Shown here in pieces: positions 32,434-41,348 of a DNA stretch of 64,000 bases; positions within the stretch are counted from its first letter, which is position 1, and the number at the start of each line of letters is the position of its first letter. The notes below the pieces were generated by a model. The model ran no database searches. It saw only the letters and a list, made by a program, of their open reading frames with translations, and was not told the DNA's origin. The stretch is from Candidatus Rokuibacteriota bacterium (GTDB lineage Bacteria; Methylomirabilota; Methylomirabilia; Rokubacteriales; CSP1-6), in the NCBI GenBank assembly GCA_003221695.1, contig QHSX01000064.1, positions 62,001 through 126,000 on the forward strand. Reading direction: 5' to 3'. A program made the position numbers and the translations under genes.

Positions 32434-33329
32434 CGACCGCGGACAAGCGCTGGTACCTGTTCGACGTCAACCCCTCCACGCCGCCGGCCTTCGAGGTGGC
32501 GTCGGGCGAGGCGTTCACCCTCGAGGTGCGTGGGGCATTCGCCGATGTGCAGGACATCCGGACCGTCCCGACGCCGTTCACGCCGGCGTGCGACGGCCAC
32601 CCGCTCGCGCCCATCGCCGGCCCCGTGCGCGTTCGCGGCGCCAAGCCGGGCGACGCGATCGTCGTGGAGCTGCTCGAGATCACCCCGCACGGCGAGGGCA
32701 AGACGGCGATCCTCCGGGACTTCGGCGTGCTCCGGCGGGAGTTCGGCGAGCCGTGGGCGCTCTCGTGCCCCGTGAAGGATGGCCGCGCCTGGTTCGGCGG
32801 CCGCATCCCGATCGCGCTCAACCCGAATCTGGGCACGGTCTCCACGATGCCGACGGAGGGCTACAAGCCCGCGTACGCCGGGCCCTACGGTGGCGACTTC
32901 GACCAGAAGGACGTGCGCGCCGGGAGCCGGGTCCACTTGCCGGTGATGGTCGACGGCGCGCTGCTGTTCTTCGCCGACCCGCACGCCGCGATCAGCGACG
33001 GGATCATCACGGGCACGGGCGTCGAGTGCGACGCCACGGTCCGCGCCCGCGTGGAGCTCCAGCAGGGACGGAAGCTCGACCGCCCGATCCTCGAGGTGGA
33101 CGACACCGTGCAGGTCCTCGGCTTCGGCCCGACCGTCGAGCTCGCCACCGAGGACGCCGCCCGTGGCGCCGTCGAGTGGTTCGTCGGGCGCACGGGCATG
33201 GATCGCCGCGAGGCGTACATGCTGCTCTCGATCGTCGGCGAGCTGCGGATCGGCACCTCGCCGCGACCCGTCATGGCGGCGCGGCTCATCATCCCGCGGC
33301 ACGTGATCGACGCCGCGGCCGGGGCGTGA
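32430..33329 (+). CDS. cytoplasmic acetamidase/formamidase-family amidase
   Basis: 299 residues, FmdA/AmdA-like. Seen are VRVRGAKPGDAIVVELLEI, a lid segment SCPVKDGRAWFGGRIPIALNPNLGTVS, AGPYGGDFDQKDVRAGSRVHLPV, ADPHAAISDGIITGTGVECDA (corresponding to the GDGHAAQGDGE site of the exported paralogue at 19635) and a helical C-terminus DRREAYMLLSIVGELRIG. No signal peptide. The family hydrolyses formamide, acetamide and related amides. GTG start, overlapping the selenoprotein stop by 4 bases. Position between a selenoprotein and ring-cleaving subunits suggests an amide intermediate in catabolism, which is inference. Confidence 0.85.
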   Translation: MTTADKRWYLFDVNPSTPPAFEVASGEAFTLEVRGAFADVQDIRTVPTPFTPACDGHPLAPIAGPVRVRGAKPGDAIVVELLEITPHGEGKTAILRDFGVLRREFGEPWALSCPVKDGRAWFGGRIPIALNPNLGTVSTMPTEGYKPAYAGPYGGDFDQKDVRAGSRVHLPVMVDGALLFFADPHAAISDGIITGTGVECDATVRARVELQQGRKLDRPILEVDDTVQVLGFGPTVELATEDAARGAVEWFVGRTGMDRREAYMLLSIVGELRIGTSPRPVMAARLIIPRHVIDAAAGA

Positions 33330-33334
33330 GTCCC

Positions 33335-34135
33335 ATGCTGGTCGGCGCCTTCGCGTGCGCCCACACGCCGCAGCTCCTCGCCCGGCCCGAGACCGAGGAC
33401 CGCGAGCTCGTGCTGCGCGTCCACGCGGCCTTCGCGCGGGTCAAGCAGCGGCTCGAGGCGCTCCGGCCGGACGCGATCGCGGTGATCGCCGGGGACCACA
33501 TCGAGGCGTTCTTCCTGAACGCGGTGCCCGCGCTCGCCGTCTACGTGGGGGCGGAGTGCGCGGGGACCTTCGGGCGCTATCGGTACCGGTTCCCGATCCA
33601 CGAGCCGCTGGCCCGCGCCCTCGTCGAGGCGGGGATCGAGCGGGGGTTCGACCTCGTCTACACGCAGGACGCGCCGCTCGACTACGCGTTCTACGTGCCG
33701 CTCCACTTCACGATGCCGGCCCCGTCGGTCCCCCTCGTCCCGCTCCACATCAACGTCTACCTGCCGCCCCAGCCGACGCCGAAGCGCTGCTACGAGTGGG
33801 GCCGCGCGCTCGGCGAGATCCTGGACTCGCGCTCGGAGCGCGTGGTCCTCATGGCCTCGGGCGGCATGTCCCACTTCCCGGGGACCGACCGCTACGCCTC
33901 GCCGGCGTTCGACTACGACCGGCGGCTGCTGGACCTCTTGAGCGCGGGGCGGGGCCACGAGCTCGCCGCGGTCACCGCCGAGGAGCTCGACCGGGCCGGC
34001 AACATCGAGCTGCGGACGTGGATCACGCTGCTCGGCGCGGTCGGCGATGCGAAGGCCGACCCCTATTGTTACGAGCCGTCGTGGCATCACGGCAACGCGG
34101 TCGTCGAGTGGCCCGTAGGCGAGGCGAGTCTGTGA
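33335..34135 (+). CDS. class III extradiol dioxygenase catalytic subunit (LigB-like)
   Basis: 266 residues of the LigB superfamily (Fe(II) ring-cleaving dioxygenases and relatives). Markers are AFACAHTPQLL at the start (His10 as a metal ligand), AVIAGDHIEAFF with a second His, VYTQDAPLDYAFYVPLHFTM, VPLVPLHINVYLPPQP and ASGGMSHFPGT. Enzymes of this family open catecholic rings next to the hydroxyls (meta cleavage). ATG 33335 is preferred; GTG 33326 overlapping the previous stop is possible. The stop overlaps the LigA-like gene by 4 bases, giving the two-subunit LigAB layout. Confidence 0.85.
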   Translation: MLVGAFACAHTPQLLARPETEDRELVLRVHAAFARVKQRLEALRPDAIAVIAGDHIEAFFLNAVPALAVYVGAECAGTFGRYRYRFPIHEPLARALVEAGIERGFDLVYTQDAPLDYAFYVPLHFTMPAPSVPLVPLHINVYLPPQPTPKRCYEWGRALGEILDSRSERVVLMASGGMSHFPGTDRYASPAFDYDRRLLDLLSAGRGHELAAVTAEELDRAGNIELRTWITLLGAVGDAKADPYCYEPSWHHGNAVVEWPVGEASL

Positions 34136-34410
34136 ACGTGACCGCGCACTACCGGTTCCCACCCGCCTCGGCCTACCGTCTGAACCGGTGCCTCTTCGCC
34201 ATCAAGTCGGACGCCGCCTTCCGGTCTCGGTTCCGCGCGGACCCCCGCGCGGCCGCGCGCGAGATGGGGCTCGGTGAGGCGGAGTCGGCGGCGCTCCTCG
34301 ACGGAAACCGCGACGCGCTCGTCGCGCACGGCGCGCATCCCTACCTCGTCTTCATGGCGGACCTCCGGCTCCGGATGGAGCGCGAGGCGATGACGTTCGA
34401 GTACTTCTAG
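34132..34410 (+). CDS. LigA-like small subunit of the extradiol dioxygenase
   Basis: 92 residues, all-helical LigA-type: AYRLNRCLFAIKSDAAFRSRFRADPRAAAREMGLGEAESAAL, followed by GNRDALVAHGAHPYLVFMADLRL. This is the small subunit that caps the active site of LigB in protocatechuate 4,5-dioxygenase-type enzymes. GTG start, coupled to the large subunit by a 4-base overlap. The pair makes a heteromeric ring-opening enzyme; the aromatic substrate is not identifiable from sequence alone. Confidence 0.82.
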   Translation: MNVTAHYRFPPASAYRLNRCLFAIKSDAAFRSRFRADPRAAAREMGLGEAESAALLDGNRDALVAHGAHPYLVFMADLRLRMEREAMTFEYF

Positions 34411-34448
34411 CCCGGACCCGATGTCCGGCCTCCTCGAGGAGGACCCCC

Positions 34449-35396
34449 GTGGCGACGACCCTGACCGAGAGCGACGTGATCAAGATGATCTCGAGCCTCA
34501 GCAACTGGGGACGCTGGGGAAAGGACGACGAGCTGGGGACGATCAACCTCATCACGCCGGAGAAGCGAAAGCGCGCGGCGGCGCTCGTGCGGGACGGCGT
34601 TCCCGTGAGCTGCGCGCGGCCGATCGCGACCAACGCGGTCAGCGCCGACACGACGTTTCAGCCCCTCCGCTTCATGGTCGACTCGGGCGAGGGGCGCGAC
34701 CACGACTCGCCCGCCCGACTCCTGGAGCGGCGCGGCGCCTCCGAGTTCATCGGCATGGTCTTCCACGGCTACACGATCACGCACGTGGATACGCCGGCTC
34801 ACTACTTCTGGCAGGGCAAGATCTACAACGGGCGCTCGGCCAACCTGATCACCTCGCGCGAGGGCGCCCAGGTCGAGTCGGTGGATCTGCTGTGCGACGG
34901 CGTCGTGAGCCGTGGCGTCCTCCTGGACGTGGCGGCGCTGAAGGGACGCTGGCTCGGGTCGGGCGAGGGGGTGCTGCCCGAAGACCTCGAGGCAGCCGAG
35001 CGGGCGCAGCAGGTCCGCGTCGAGGCGGGCGACATTCTGCTGATCCGCACCGGCTACTATGCGCGGCGGCTCGCGGACGGACCGCGCCATCCACTGAAGG
35101 ACGGCTCTCCCGCGGCGCACGTCGCGTGCATGCCGTGGCTCCGTGAGCGCGACGTCGCCATGCTCGGCACCGACACCCACAACGACGTCAGCCCCGCGAC
35201 CCACCCCGGTCTCGGCAACGTCGTCCACATCGTCGGTCTCGTCGGCATGGGGCTCTGGCTCATCGACAACGCCAACCTCGAGGACCTGGCGCAGGCGTGC
35301 GTGGCACGGCGACGGTGGGAGTTCATGCTGACGATCGCGCCGCTCCGCCTCCAGGGCGTGACCGGCTCGCCGGTGAACCCGATCGCGCTGTTCTGA
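34449..35396 (+). CDS. cyclase-family metal-dependent hydrolase (kynurenine formamidase-like)
   Basis: 315 residues of the Cyclase superfamily (PF04199). The metal motif is HVDTPAHYFWQGKIYNG (H-x-D-T-P-x-H). LSNWGRWGKDDELGTINLIT at the N-terminus and GDILLIRTGYY and LGTDTHNDV are typical. Members hydrolyse cyclic or linear amides and related bonds, for example N-formylkynurenine. GTG start with GGAGGA upstream, 38 bases after the LigA-like gene. It probably processes a product of ring cleavage or the amide made or used by the neighbouring amidase. Confidence 0.85.
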   Translation: MATTLTESDVIKMISSLSNWGRWGKDDELGTINLITPEKRKRAAALVRDGVPVSCARPIATNAVSADTTFQPLRFMVDSGEGRDHDSPARLLERRGASEFIGMVFHGYTITHVDTPAHYFWQGKIYNGRSANLITSREGAQVESVDLLCDGVVSRGVLLDVAALKGRWLGSGEGVLPEDLEAAERAQQVRVEAGDILLIRTGYYARRLADGPRHPLKDGSPAAHVACMPWLRERDVAMLGTDTHNDVSPATHPGLGNVVHIVGLVGMGLWLIDNANLEDLAQACVARRRWEFMLTIAPLRLQGVTGSPVNPIALF

Positions 35397-35426
35397 CCCG
35401 CTCGGATCCTCGGCCATGGGCCGGCT

Positions 35427-36794
35427 TCACGCGATCGCGCGAACGAAGTCGGCGAGCTGGCGCAGGTTGCGCACCTCGAAGACGCCGTCGCAGCAGGGAG
35501 CATACGACGCGATGATCGAGTCCGTCGTGTTCCACTCCCGCCGCGGCTCGGGATTCAGCCAATAGACCTTGCGGGCGCATGCCTGGATCGCGCGCAGCGC
35601 CTCGAGCCCCGGGGCTCGGTAGTTGCTGCGAGCGTCCCCGGTGATGATGACGGTGGTCCTCGGCCCGAGGGTGCGCGCTCCGTAGACGTTCCAGAACCGC
35701 CCGAACACGTGGCCGTAGTCGCTGTGTCCGTCCGCCCACACGAGGTTGGCGCGCGCCAGGAGATGGCGAGCGTCCAGCTGGACCGAGCGGTCGTCGAAGA
35801 GCTTCGTCACCTCGTCGATCCCGTCGACGAACGCGAAGGATCGGATCCTCGAGAACTCCTCGTTCATCGCGTACAGGAGCGACAGGGTGAAGTGCGCGAA
35901 CTCCGCGACCGACCCTGAGACATCGCAGAGCAGGTACAGATCCGCCTTGGACGCCTTCGGGTATCGAAAGGCGGGCTCGAGCGGCACGCCCCCGGCGGAC
36001 AGCGAGCGGCGGATCGTTCGGCGCGCATCGAGCCGCCCGTGCCGGCGTAAGCGGCGCCGGCGCGCGATGCGGGCGGCCAGCTTCCGCGCGAGTGGCCGGA
36101 TCGCCTGCCGCATGTCCCGGAGCTCCCCCGGCGTGGCCCCGAGGAAGTCGACGTCCTCGATCGGCGTGCGGACGGACACGTCGGCGGCGGCCGCGGCCCC
36201 CTTGACGTCGAGAAGGCGCGCGCGGATCTCGTCGGCGAGCCGTCGGCGGAACGCTTCGATCCGGTGGCGTTGCTCGTCCCCAACCAGACGGTCATCGAGG
36301 CGCGTCGTGTCACCACCGGATTCGCCCGCCTCATGGATGAGCCGCTGCAGGAGATTGGACAGGTCGAGCTGGCGGAGGACGCGGTAGAGGTAGTACTGCT
36401 GGGAGCCGGCGCGCTGCGCGTCGATGCCGGCGAAGTGCTGGACGACGCGCGTCGCCATCGCCCGCAAGGCGCCTTCGTCGTTTCGTCGCAGGGCGTCGTG
36501 AAGGGCCTGCAGGAGGTCGTCGGCGGCGGTGGGATCGGCGACGTCCGGCGGTCCGCCTCCCGATCGGGGCGCGTCGGCCCGGCGCGCGGCGAAGTAGACG
36601 TCGAACAGCGCCGCGAACGAGGCCGCGTGCTCCGCGCGCTTCACGAGCACGGTCTTGAGGGCCGCCCTGAGCTCGGCGCGGCTCCCCAGGTCGACGTGGC
36701 GGAGGGCCTCCGTGGCGTCGACCGCCTCGACCATGGAGATCGGGATCGCGGCGTCGCGCAACCGGTGAATGAAGTCGATCAGCGCGTTCAGCAT
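35427..36794 (-). CDS. VWA-domain protein, CoxE-like (second copy)
   Basis: 455 residues with the CoxE layout: a charged helical N-terminal half, RRTIRRSLSAGGVPLEPAFRYPK before the VWA domain, MIDAS DVSGSVAEF (D-x-S-x-S, about residue 290), ADGHSDYGHVFGRFW and TGDARSNYRAPGLEA. It resembles the protein at 27732 in order, but has a Ser/Gly MIDAS and lacks an adjacent MoxR gene. Its likely ATPase is at 44003, 7 kb away and on the other strand, across the transporter operon. The client enzyme is unknown. It faces the cyclase gene tail to tail. Confidence 0.85.
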   Translation of the reverse strand: MLNALIDFIHRLRDAAIPISMVEAVDATEALRHVDLGSRAELRAALKTVLVKRAEHAASFAALFDVYFAARRADAPRSGGGPPDVADPTAADDLLQALHDALRRNDEGALRAMATRVVQHFAGIDAQRAGSQQYYLYRVLRQLDLSNLLQRLIHEAGESGGDTTRLDDRLVGDEQRHRIEAFRRRLADEIRARLLDVKGAAAAADVSVRTPIEDVDFLGATPGELRDMRQAIRPLARKLAARIARRRRLRRHGRLDARRTIRRSLSAGGVPLEPAFRYPKASKADLYLLCDVSGSVAEFAHFTLSLLYAMNEEFSRIRSFAFVDGIDEVTKLFDDRSVQLDARHLLARANLVWADGHSDYGHVFGRFWNVYGARTLGPRTTVIITGDARSNYRAPGLEALRAIQACARKVYWLNPEPRREWNTTDSIIASYAPCCDGVFEVRNLRQLADFVRAIA

Positions 36795-36841
36795 CGGGCT
36801 GCCGGTTCCCCCGCGGCGGCCGGTTTAGTAGAGTCTAGCGT

Positions 36842-37729
36842 GTGAGTCGCTTCAGGCCAACCGTCGCCCCGTCGGGACGGCTCGCCCGTCTGAGCGTCGT
36901 CCTCGACACGCGGAACGCGCCGAGTCGCGTGCGCGAGGTGGCGAAGATGTGCGATCGCGCGGGAATCGACGCGCTCTGGGTCGCCGACCATCCGACCCTC
37001 GAGGCTGACGGCTCCCGGCTCGAGGCGTGGACCGCGCTCGTCCTCGCGGGGCTCGACGCGTCCCGGGCCCGACTGGGGGCGATGGTGCGTCCTCCCCTCA
37101 GACCGCCCGCGACCCTCGCCGCGATGGCACGCACCCTCGATGTCGCGGTGGGAGGACGCGTCGAGATCGGCTTGAGAAGCGTCGGGGAGCACGTGGAGGA
37201 GTACGCCCGAACCCTCCGCGAGCTCCTTCCTGGCGGACCGCCGCTTTCCGTCGAGATCACGGATCCCCGAGCGATCGACGTAGCCGCGCGCGTGGCCGAC
37301 GACGTCGTGATCCCCGCGTCCGCCCTCCAGGACGTCAGCGCGCTGATCGCCCAGATCCGCGCGGGTTGCGCGGCCGCGCGCCGGGATCCCGCCGGGCTCG
37401 GGATCGCCGTGGAGGTGCCGGTCTCCATCGGGCGGACGTCCGCGGAGGCGCGCGCCCGGGCGAGCGACGAGCCGCTGTTCCGCGAGATCGGGCACCCGGC
37501 GGCGTTCGGGATCTTCGGCACCCTGGAGCAGTGTCAGGCCAGGGCCATCGAGCTCGCACACCTGGGCGTCACGGATCTCAGGTGCATCCTGCCGAACACG
37601 CCCGACGTGCACGACGCGATCGCGCAGCTCACGGCGATCGTACTGGGCACGCTCGGCGTGCTGACCCCGAACGCGCCACGCTCGAAGGCCCCCGATCCGC
37701 CCCGGGGGTGGGGCGGCCGACATGGGTAA
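36842..37729 (+). CDS. LLM-class (luciferase-like) flavin/F420-dependent oxidoreductase
   Basis: 295 residues, a TIM-barrel LLM protein. The first strand LARLSVVLDTRN, then VAKMCDRAGIDALWVADHPTLE, ATLAAMARTLDVAVGGRVEIGLRS and the late ARVADDVVIPAS and GTLEQCQARAIELAHLGVTDL are standard features. The group uses FMN or F420 in monooxygenase or reductase reactions. The first strands are a little shorter than in classical members, so it may bind cofactor weakly or have lost activity. GTG start. It begins a rightward run leading to the hydroquinone dioxygenase genes. Confidence 0.78.
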   Translation: MSRFRPTVAPSGRLARLSVVLDTRNAPSRVREVAKMCDRAGIDALWVADHPTLEADGSRLEAWTALVLAGLDASRARLGAMVRPPLRPPATLAAMARTLDVAVGGRVEIGLRSVGEHVEEYARTLRELLPGGPPLSVEITDPRAIDVAARVADDVVIPASALQDVSALIAQIRAGCAAARRDPAGLGIAVEVPVSIGRTSAEARARASDEPLFREIGHPAAFGIFGTLEQCQARAIELAHLGVTDLRCILPNTPDVHDAIAQLTAIVLGTLGVLTPNAPRSKAPDPPRGWGGRHG

Positions 37730-37820
37730 ATATTTGCTGTTGACATTCGTGGTGACCGTGTCCAAGAGTCCGTAGATCGAACACCCGGGACACGGGCAGG
37801 AACGACGGGGAGGCTCTCCG

Positions 37821-38321
37821 ATGACCAAGTACGTCACCCGCTTTGGCTCTCTCGCATCCTATGAGAAGGGCGGGGTGGAGATCATCGACGATGATCCCAA
37901 GCGCTACGCCTTCTCCAATATCTTCGAGGTCGCGTCGCGGTCGAAGCCGTACGCGAAGGTGGCCGTGGGGAAGAACATGCAGTACGTCCTCGAGGTCATC
38001 AGGGCCGAGGGCACGTCCGAGTGGCGGGCGGCCGCCCACGACGAGTTCGCCCTGGTCATGGACGGCGAGGTCGAGATCCGGCTGCTGAAGCTCGCCGATC
38101 CCTCCGGGGTTCGTCCCAATCACGAGGGGTCCATTCGCCTCAGCGGCGAGCCGGCGGGCCGGAAGATGGGCCGCGTCCGCGCGCGTCGCGGCCACATGAC
38201 GCTGCTGCCCGCCGGCGCCGCGTACCAGTTCCACGCCGACCGGCCGGGGGTCGTTCTTCTCCAGACGATCGCCGGTCAAGACACGCAGTACCGATGGTCC
38301 GAGATTTGCCAGACGATGTGA
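37821..38321 (+). CDS. hapC: hydroquinone 1,2-dioxygenase small subunit (HapC/PnpC type)
   Basis: 166 residues matching the small subunit of the two-component hydroquinone dioxygenase used in 4-hydroxyacetophenone and 4-nitrophenol degradation. Shared pieces are GGVEIIDDDPKRYAFSNIFE, AVGKNMQYVLEVIRAEGTS, WRAAAHDEFALVMDGEVEI, KMGRVRARRGHMTLLPAGAAY and the end WSEICQTM. It is a cupin-fold subunit that supports the catalytic large subunit encoded 16 bases downstream. The match is from memory of the family. GGGGAGG lies upstream of the ATG. Confidence 0.88.
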   Translation: MTKYVTRFGSLASYEKGGVEIIDDDPKRYAFSNIFEVASRSKPYAKVAVGKNMQYVLEVIRAEGTSEWRAAAHDEFALVMDGEVEIRLLKLADPSGVRPNHEGSIRLSGEPAGRKMGRVRARRGHMTLLPAGAAYQFHADRPGVVLLQTIAGQDTQYRWSEICQTM

Positions 38322-38337
38322 ACAAGGAGGGCGCGCG

Positions 38338-39324
38338 ATGAGCGTCCAGACGGTCTCCGACGTCAAGGCCACCGGGCCCAACGAGCACGGCTACCGGCGC
38401 TTCTCCCTCGGCGAGTTGACCTTCGCCCGCGACGAGTACTTCGTCTACATCAAGTGGCCGACGGGCCGCCATGTCATGTCCGCCGACGGGTTCCTCCGGG
38501 CCCTCCAGCGCGACGTGGCCTGGGAGTTCTTCTACGGCATCGTCAACTTCGACGGCGTCATCGGGACGGTCAACCACTACGGCACGGTCGATCTGTTTGC
38601 CGGCCGATACAACGACGCTTACCGCAAGGCCGAGCTGGACCATCTGGAAAACTTCCCGACGCCGCTGATCAAGGCCACGTTCAAGGCCATCCTCGAAGAC
38701 TGGACGAACTCGACCTTCGACCCGTTCGCCAGCCCGCACGAGACCGGGACGGCCTTTGGACCGAAGGCCGGCGACAACCGAGCCGCGGTCACGCGGCGGC
38801 GCGTCGCGGCGAAGCGGATGGTGGGCGTGCCGGAGGACGAGGCGCTCAGGTCTGACGCGAACGGGTTCCCGATCAACCGCCACTTCGTCGACGTGCCGCA
38901 GGACGAGCCCGAGGTCGTCGTCGAGCCGGGCTTCGAGGGGCAGGTGAGCGCCTTCAACCTGTTCGCCTACCTCTCCCGATCGAATGTGACGTGGAACCCC
39001 TCGGTCGTCTCCGTCTGCAAGGACAGCCTGTACTGCCCGACCACCGAGGAGTACATCCTGCCGATCATCCACGGCAACGATCGAGTGGAGTGGTTCGTCC
39101 AGCTCAGCGACGAGATCTACTGGGACGTCGAGGATCGCGACACGGGCGCCGTCCGCGCCAAGGTGGTCATGAAGCCCGGGGACGTCGCGGCGATGCCGGC
39201 AGACATCCGTCACCAGGGCTACTCGCCCAAACGCGCCATGCTGCTCGTATGGGAGAACGCGTCGCCCGACCTTCCCGCGCTCATCGCGTCGGGGAAGGCG
39301 CCGACGAACCCGGTGAATTTCTGA
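38338..39324 (+). CDS. hapD: hydroquinone 1,2-dioxygenase large catalytic subunit (HapD/PnpD type)
   Basis: 328 residues. Conserved blocks are RFSLGELTFARDEYFV, TVNHYGTVDLFAGRYN, DWTNSTFDPFASPHETG, CPTTEEYILPIIHGNDRVEW and MPADIRHQGYSPKRAML. The iron ligands expected from the PnpCD structure fall in place: His245, Asn247, Glu251 and His292, with the same spacing (2, 4 and 41 residues). The enzyme opens hydroquinone to 4-hydroxymuconic semialdehyde. It overlaps the binding-protein gene by 1 base, tying ring cleavage to a transporter in one operon. Confidence 0.92.
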   Translation: MSVQTVSDVKATGPNEHGYRRFSLGELTFARDEYFVYIKWPTGRHVMSADGFLRALQRDVAWEFFYGIVNFDGVIGTVNHYGTVDLFAGRYNDAYRKAELDHLENFPTPLIKATFKAILEDWTNSTFDPFASPHETGTAFGPKAGDNRAAVTRRRVAAKRMVGVPEDEALRSDANGFPINRHFVDVPQDEPEVVVEPGFEGQVSAFNLFAYLSRSNVTWNPSVVSVCKDSLYCPTTEEYILPIIHGNDRVEWFVQLSDEIYWDVEDRDTGAVRAKVVMKPGDVAAMPADIRHQGYSPKRAMLLVWENASPDLPALIASGKAPTNPVNF

Positions 39325-40592
39325 TGACGCGACGGCGGTTTCTCAAGGGCGGGGCGGCGGCCGGCGCGGTCGCCGGCCTGGGCGCGCTGCGGGTCGGGCC
39401 AGCGCGCGGCGCGGAACGCGAGATTCGGATCGGCTACGTCAGCCCGCGGACCGGCCCACTCGCCGGGTTCGGCGAGGCCGACGAATTCATCATCGCCGGC
39501 CTCGAGAAGGCGCTCGCGGACGGGGTCGCGATCGGCGGCAAGCCTCACCCGATCAAGCTCCTCGTCAAGGATAGCCAGTCGAACCCGAACCGCGCCGCCG
39601 AGGTGGCGTCCGACCTCATCTTGAGCGGGAAGATCGACCTGATGCTCGTGGCGTCGACGCCCGAGACGACGAATCCGGTGGGGGACCAGTGCGAGCTGAA
39701 CGAGGTGCCCTGCATCTCGTCGGTCGCGCCCTGGCAGCCGTGGTTCTTCGGGCGCGGCGGCGACCCCGCGAAGGGGTTCAAGTGGACCTACCACTTCTTC
39801 TGGGGCCTCGAGGACATCATCGGCGTCTTCACCGATCTGTGGCAGACGGTGCCGACCAACAAGAAGGTCGGAGCGCTCTGGCCCAACGATGGCGACGGGC
39901 GCGCCTGGGGCGACCCCGAGCGCGGCTTCGCCCCGGCGCTCCGGAAGCTCGGCTTCGCGATGGTCGATCCGGGCTTCTTCAAGCCGCTCCTCGACGACTT
40001 CTCCGCACAGATCACGGCGTTCAAGAACGCGAAGGTCGAGATCGTGACCGGCGTGCTGATCCCGCCGGACTTCACGACTTTCTGGACCCAGGCGCGTCAG
40101 CAGGGCTTCCGGCCGAAGGCGGTGACCGTCGGCAAGGCGCTGCTCTTCCCCCGCTCGGTCGAGGCGCTCGGCCCCACCGGCGACGGGCTCACCACCGAGG
40201 TGTGGTGGTCGCCCAACCACCCCTTCAAGTCATCGCTGACCGGGTTCACCTCGCGGGACCTGGCCGCCAGGTACACGAGCGCCACCAAGAAGCAGTGGAC
40301 GCAGCCCATGGGCTTCATCCACGCGCTGTTCGAGGTCGCCTTCGACGCGCTCTCGCGCGCCGGCAAGGCGGGCGATCGCGACGCGCTCCGTGAAGCCATC
40401 AAGGCGACCAGCGCGAAGACGATCGTGGGCGACATCAGCTGGGCCAAGGGACCGGTCGGCAACGTGGCCAAGACGCCGCTGGTCGGCGGGCAGTGGGGGA
40501 AGGGCAAGCAGTTCGCCTACGACCTCACGATTGTCAGCAACAAGCGGGCGCCCTTCATCCCCACGGGAGGCACGCTGCGGGGCATGGTGTAG
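39324..40592 (+). CDS. Tat-exported substrate-binding protein of a Liv-type ABC transporter
   Basis: 422 residues. The signal MTRRRFLKGGAAAGAVAGLG has a twin-arginine motif. The mature part is a type I periplasmic binding protein: IRIGYVSPRTGPLAGFGEADEFIIAGLEKAL, KDSQSNPNRAAEVASDLI, KVGALWPNDGDGR and GFIHALFEVAFDAL. It should deliver substrate to the LivHMGF-like components that follow. Despite the name, such systems carry many compounds, and the adjacency to hydroquinone dioxygenase points to an aromatic compound, which is inference. TGATG overlaps with hapD. Confidence 0.9.
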   Translation: MTRRRFLKGGAAAGAVAGLGALRVGPARGAEREIRIGYVSPRTGPLAGFGEADEFIIAGLEKALADGVAIGGKPHPIKLLVKDSQSNPNRAAEVASDLILSGKIDLMLVASTPETTNPVGDQCELNEVPCISSVAPWQPWFFGRGGDPAKGFKWTYHFFWGLEDIIGVFTDLWQTVPTNKKVGALWPNDGDGRAWGDPERGFAPALRKLGFAMVDPGFFKPLLDDFSAQITAFKNAKVEIVTGVLIPPDFTTFWTQARQQGFRPKAVTVGKALLFPRSVEALGPTGDGLTTEVWWSPNHPFKSSLTGFTSRDLAARYTSATKKQWTQPMGFIHALFEVAFDALSRAGKAGDRDALREAIKATSAKTIVGDISWAKGPVGNVAKTPLVGGQWGKGKQFAYDLTIVSNKRAPFIPTGGTLRGMV

Positions 40593-40595
40593 CCC

Positions 40596-41348
40596 GTGAC
40601 GGGGGGCGCCGCGGCGGCGAAGCCGCTGCTCCGGCTCGAGGGCGTCTCCAAGGCGTACGGCGCGCTGGTGGTGACCGACGACCTCACCTTCGAGGTCGGC
40701 GGCGGCGAGGCGCTCGGCGTGGGCGTGATCGGACCGAACGGCGCCGGCAAGACCACGCTGTTCAACCTCATCACGGGAGATACGACGCCGGACCGGGGCC
40801 GGATCTTCTTCGCCGGCGCCGACATCACCGCGCGGCGGCCCCACGATCGCTGCGCCGCCGGGATCGCGCGCACGTATCAGATCCCGCTCCCGTTCGTCGG
40901 GATGACCGTGTTCGAGAACGTCCTGGTCGGGGCTGCGTTCGGTCGGGGGAGGTCGGAGCGCGATTCGCACGATGTGAGCGTCCAGGTCCTGCGACGGACG
41001 GGACTCGCCGGCAAGGCCAACACCTTCGCCGGCTCGCTGACGCTGCTCGAGCGCAAGCGCCTGGAGCTGGCGCGGGCACTGGCGACGGGCCCGCGGCTGC
41101 TCCTGCTCGACGAGATCGCGGGCGGGCTGACGGAGCACGAGGTGGCGGAGCTGGTCGCCGCCATCCGGGAGATCCGTGCCGAGGGCGTGACGATCATCTG
41201 GATCGAGCACATCGTCCACGCGCTGATGTTGGCCGTCGATCGCCTGCTCGTCGTCAACCTCGGGCGCCGCCTGGCCGAGGGCGCTCCCCGAGACGTCGTG
41301 ACGAGCGCGGAGGTTCGGAAGGTCTACATGGGGATCGATGTCGGATGA
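40596..41348 (+). CDS. Liv-type ABC transporter ATPase (LivG-like)
   Basis: 250 residues. Walker A GPNGAGKT at 46-53, TYQIPLPFVGMTVFENVLVGA (Q loop), the LivG-type signature region GSLTLLERKRLELARAL in which the canonical LSGGQ is not conserved, Walker B RLLLLDEIAGGL and the switch His in WIEHIVHALM. GTG start, 3 bases after the binding protein. The stop overlaps the second ATPase by 4 bases. Confidence 0.9.
   Translation: MTGGAAAAKPLLRLEGVSKAYGALVVTDDLTFEVGGGEALGVGVIGPNGAGKTTLFNLITGDTTPDRGRIFFAGADITARRPHDRCAAGIARTYQIPLPFVGMTVFENVLVGAAFGRGRSERDSHDVSVQVLRRTGLAGKANTFAGSLTLLERKRLELARALATGPRLLLLDEIAGGLTEHEVAELVAAIREIRAEGVTIIWIEHIVHALMLAVDRLLVVNLGRRLAEGAPRDVVTSAEVRKVYMGIDVG

Noticed and set aside
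37739-37770. TTGACA promoter upstream of hapC
   Set aside because: A TTGACA hexamer is present at 37740-37745, but no convincing -10 box at the right distance follows.
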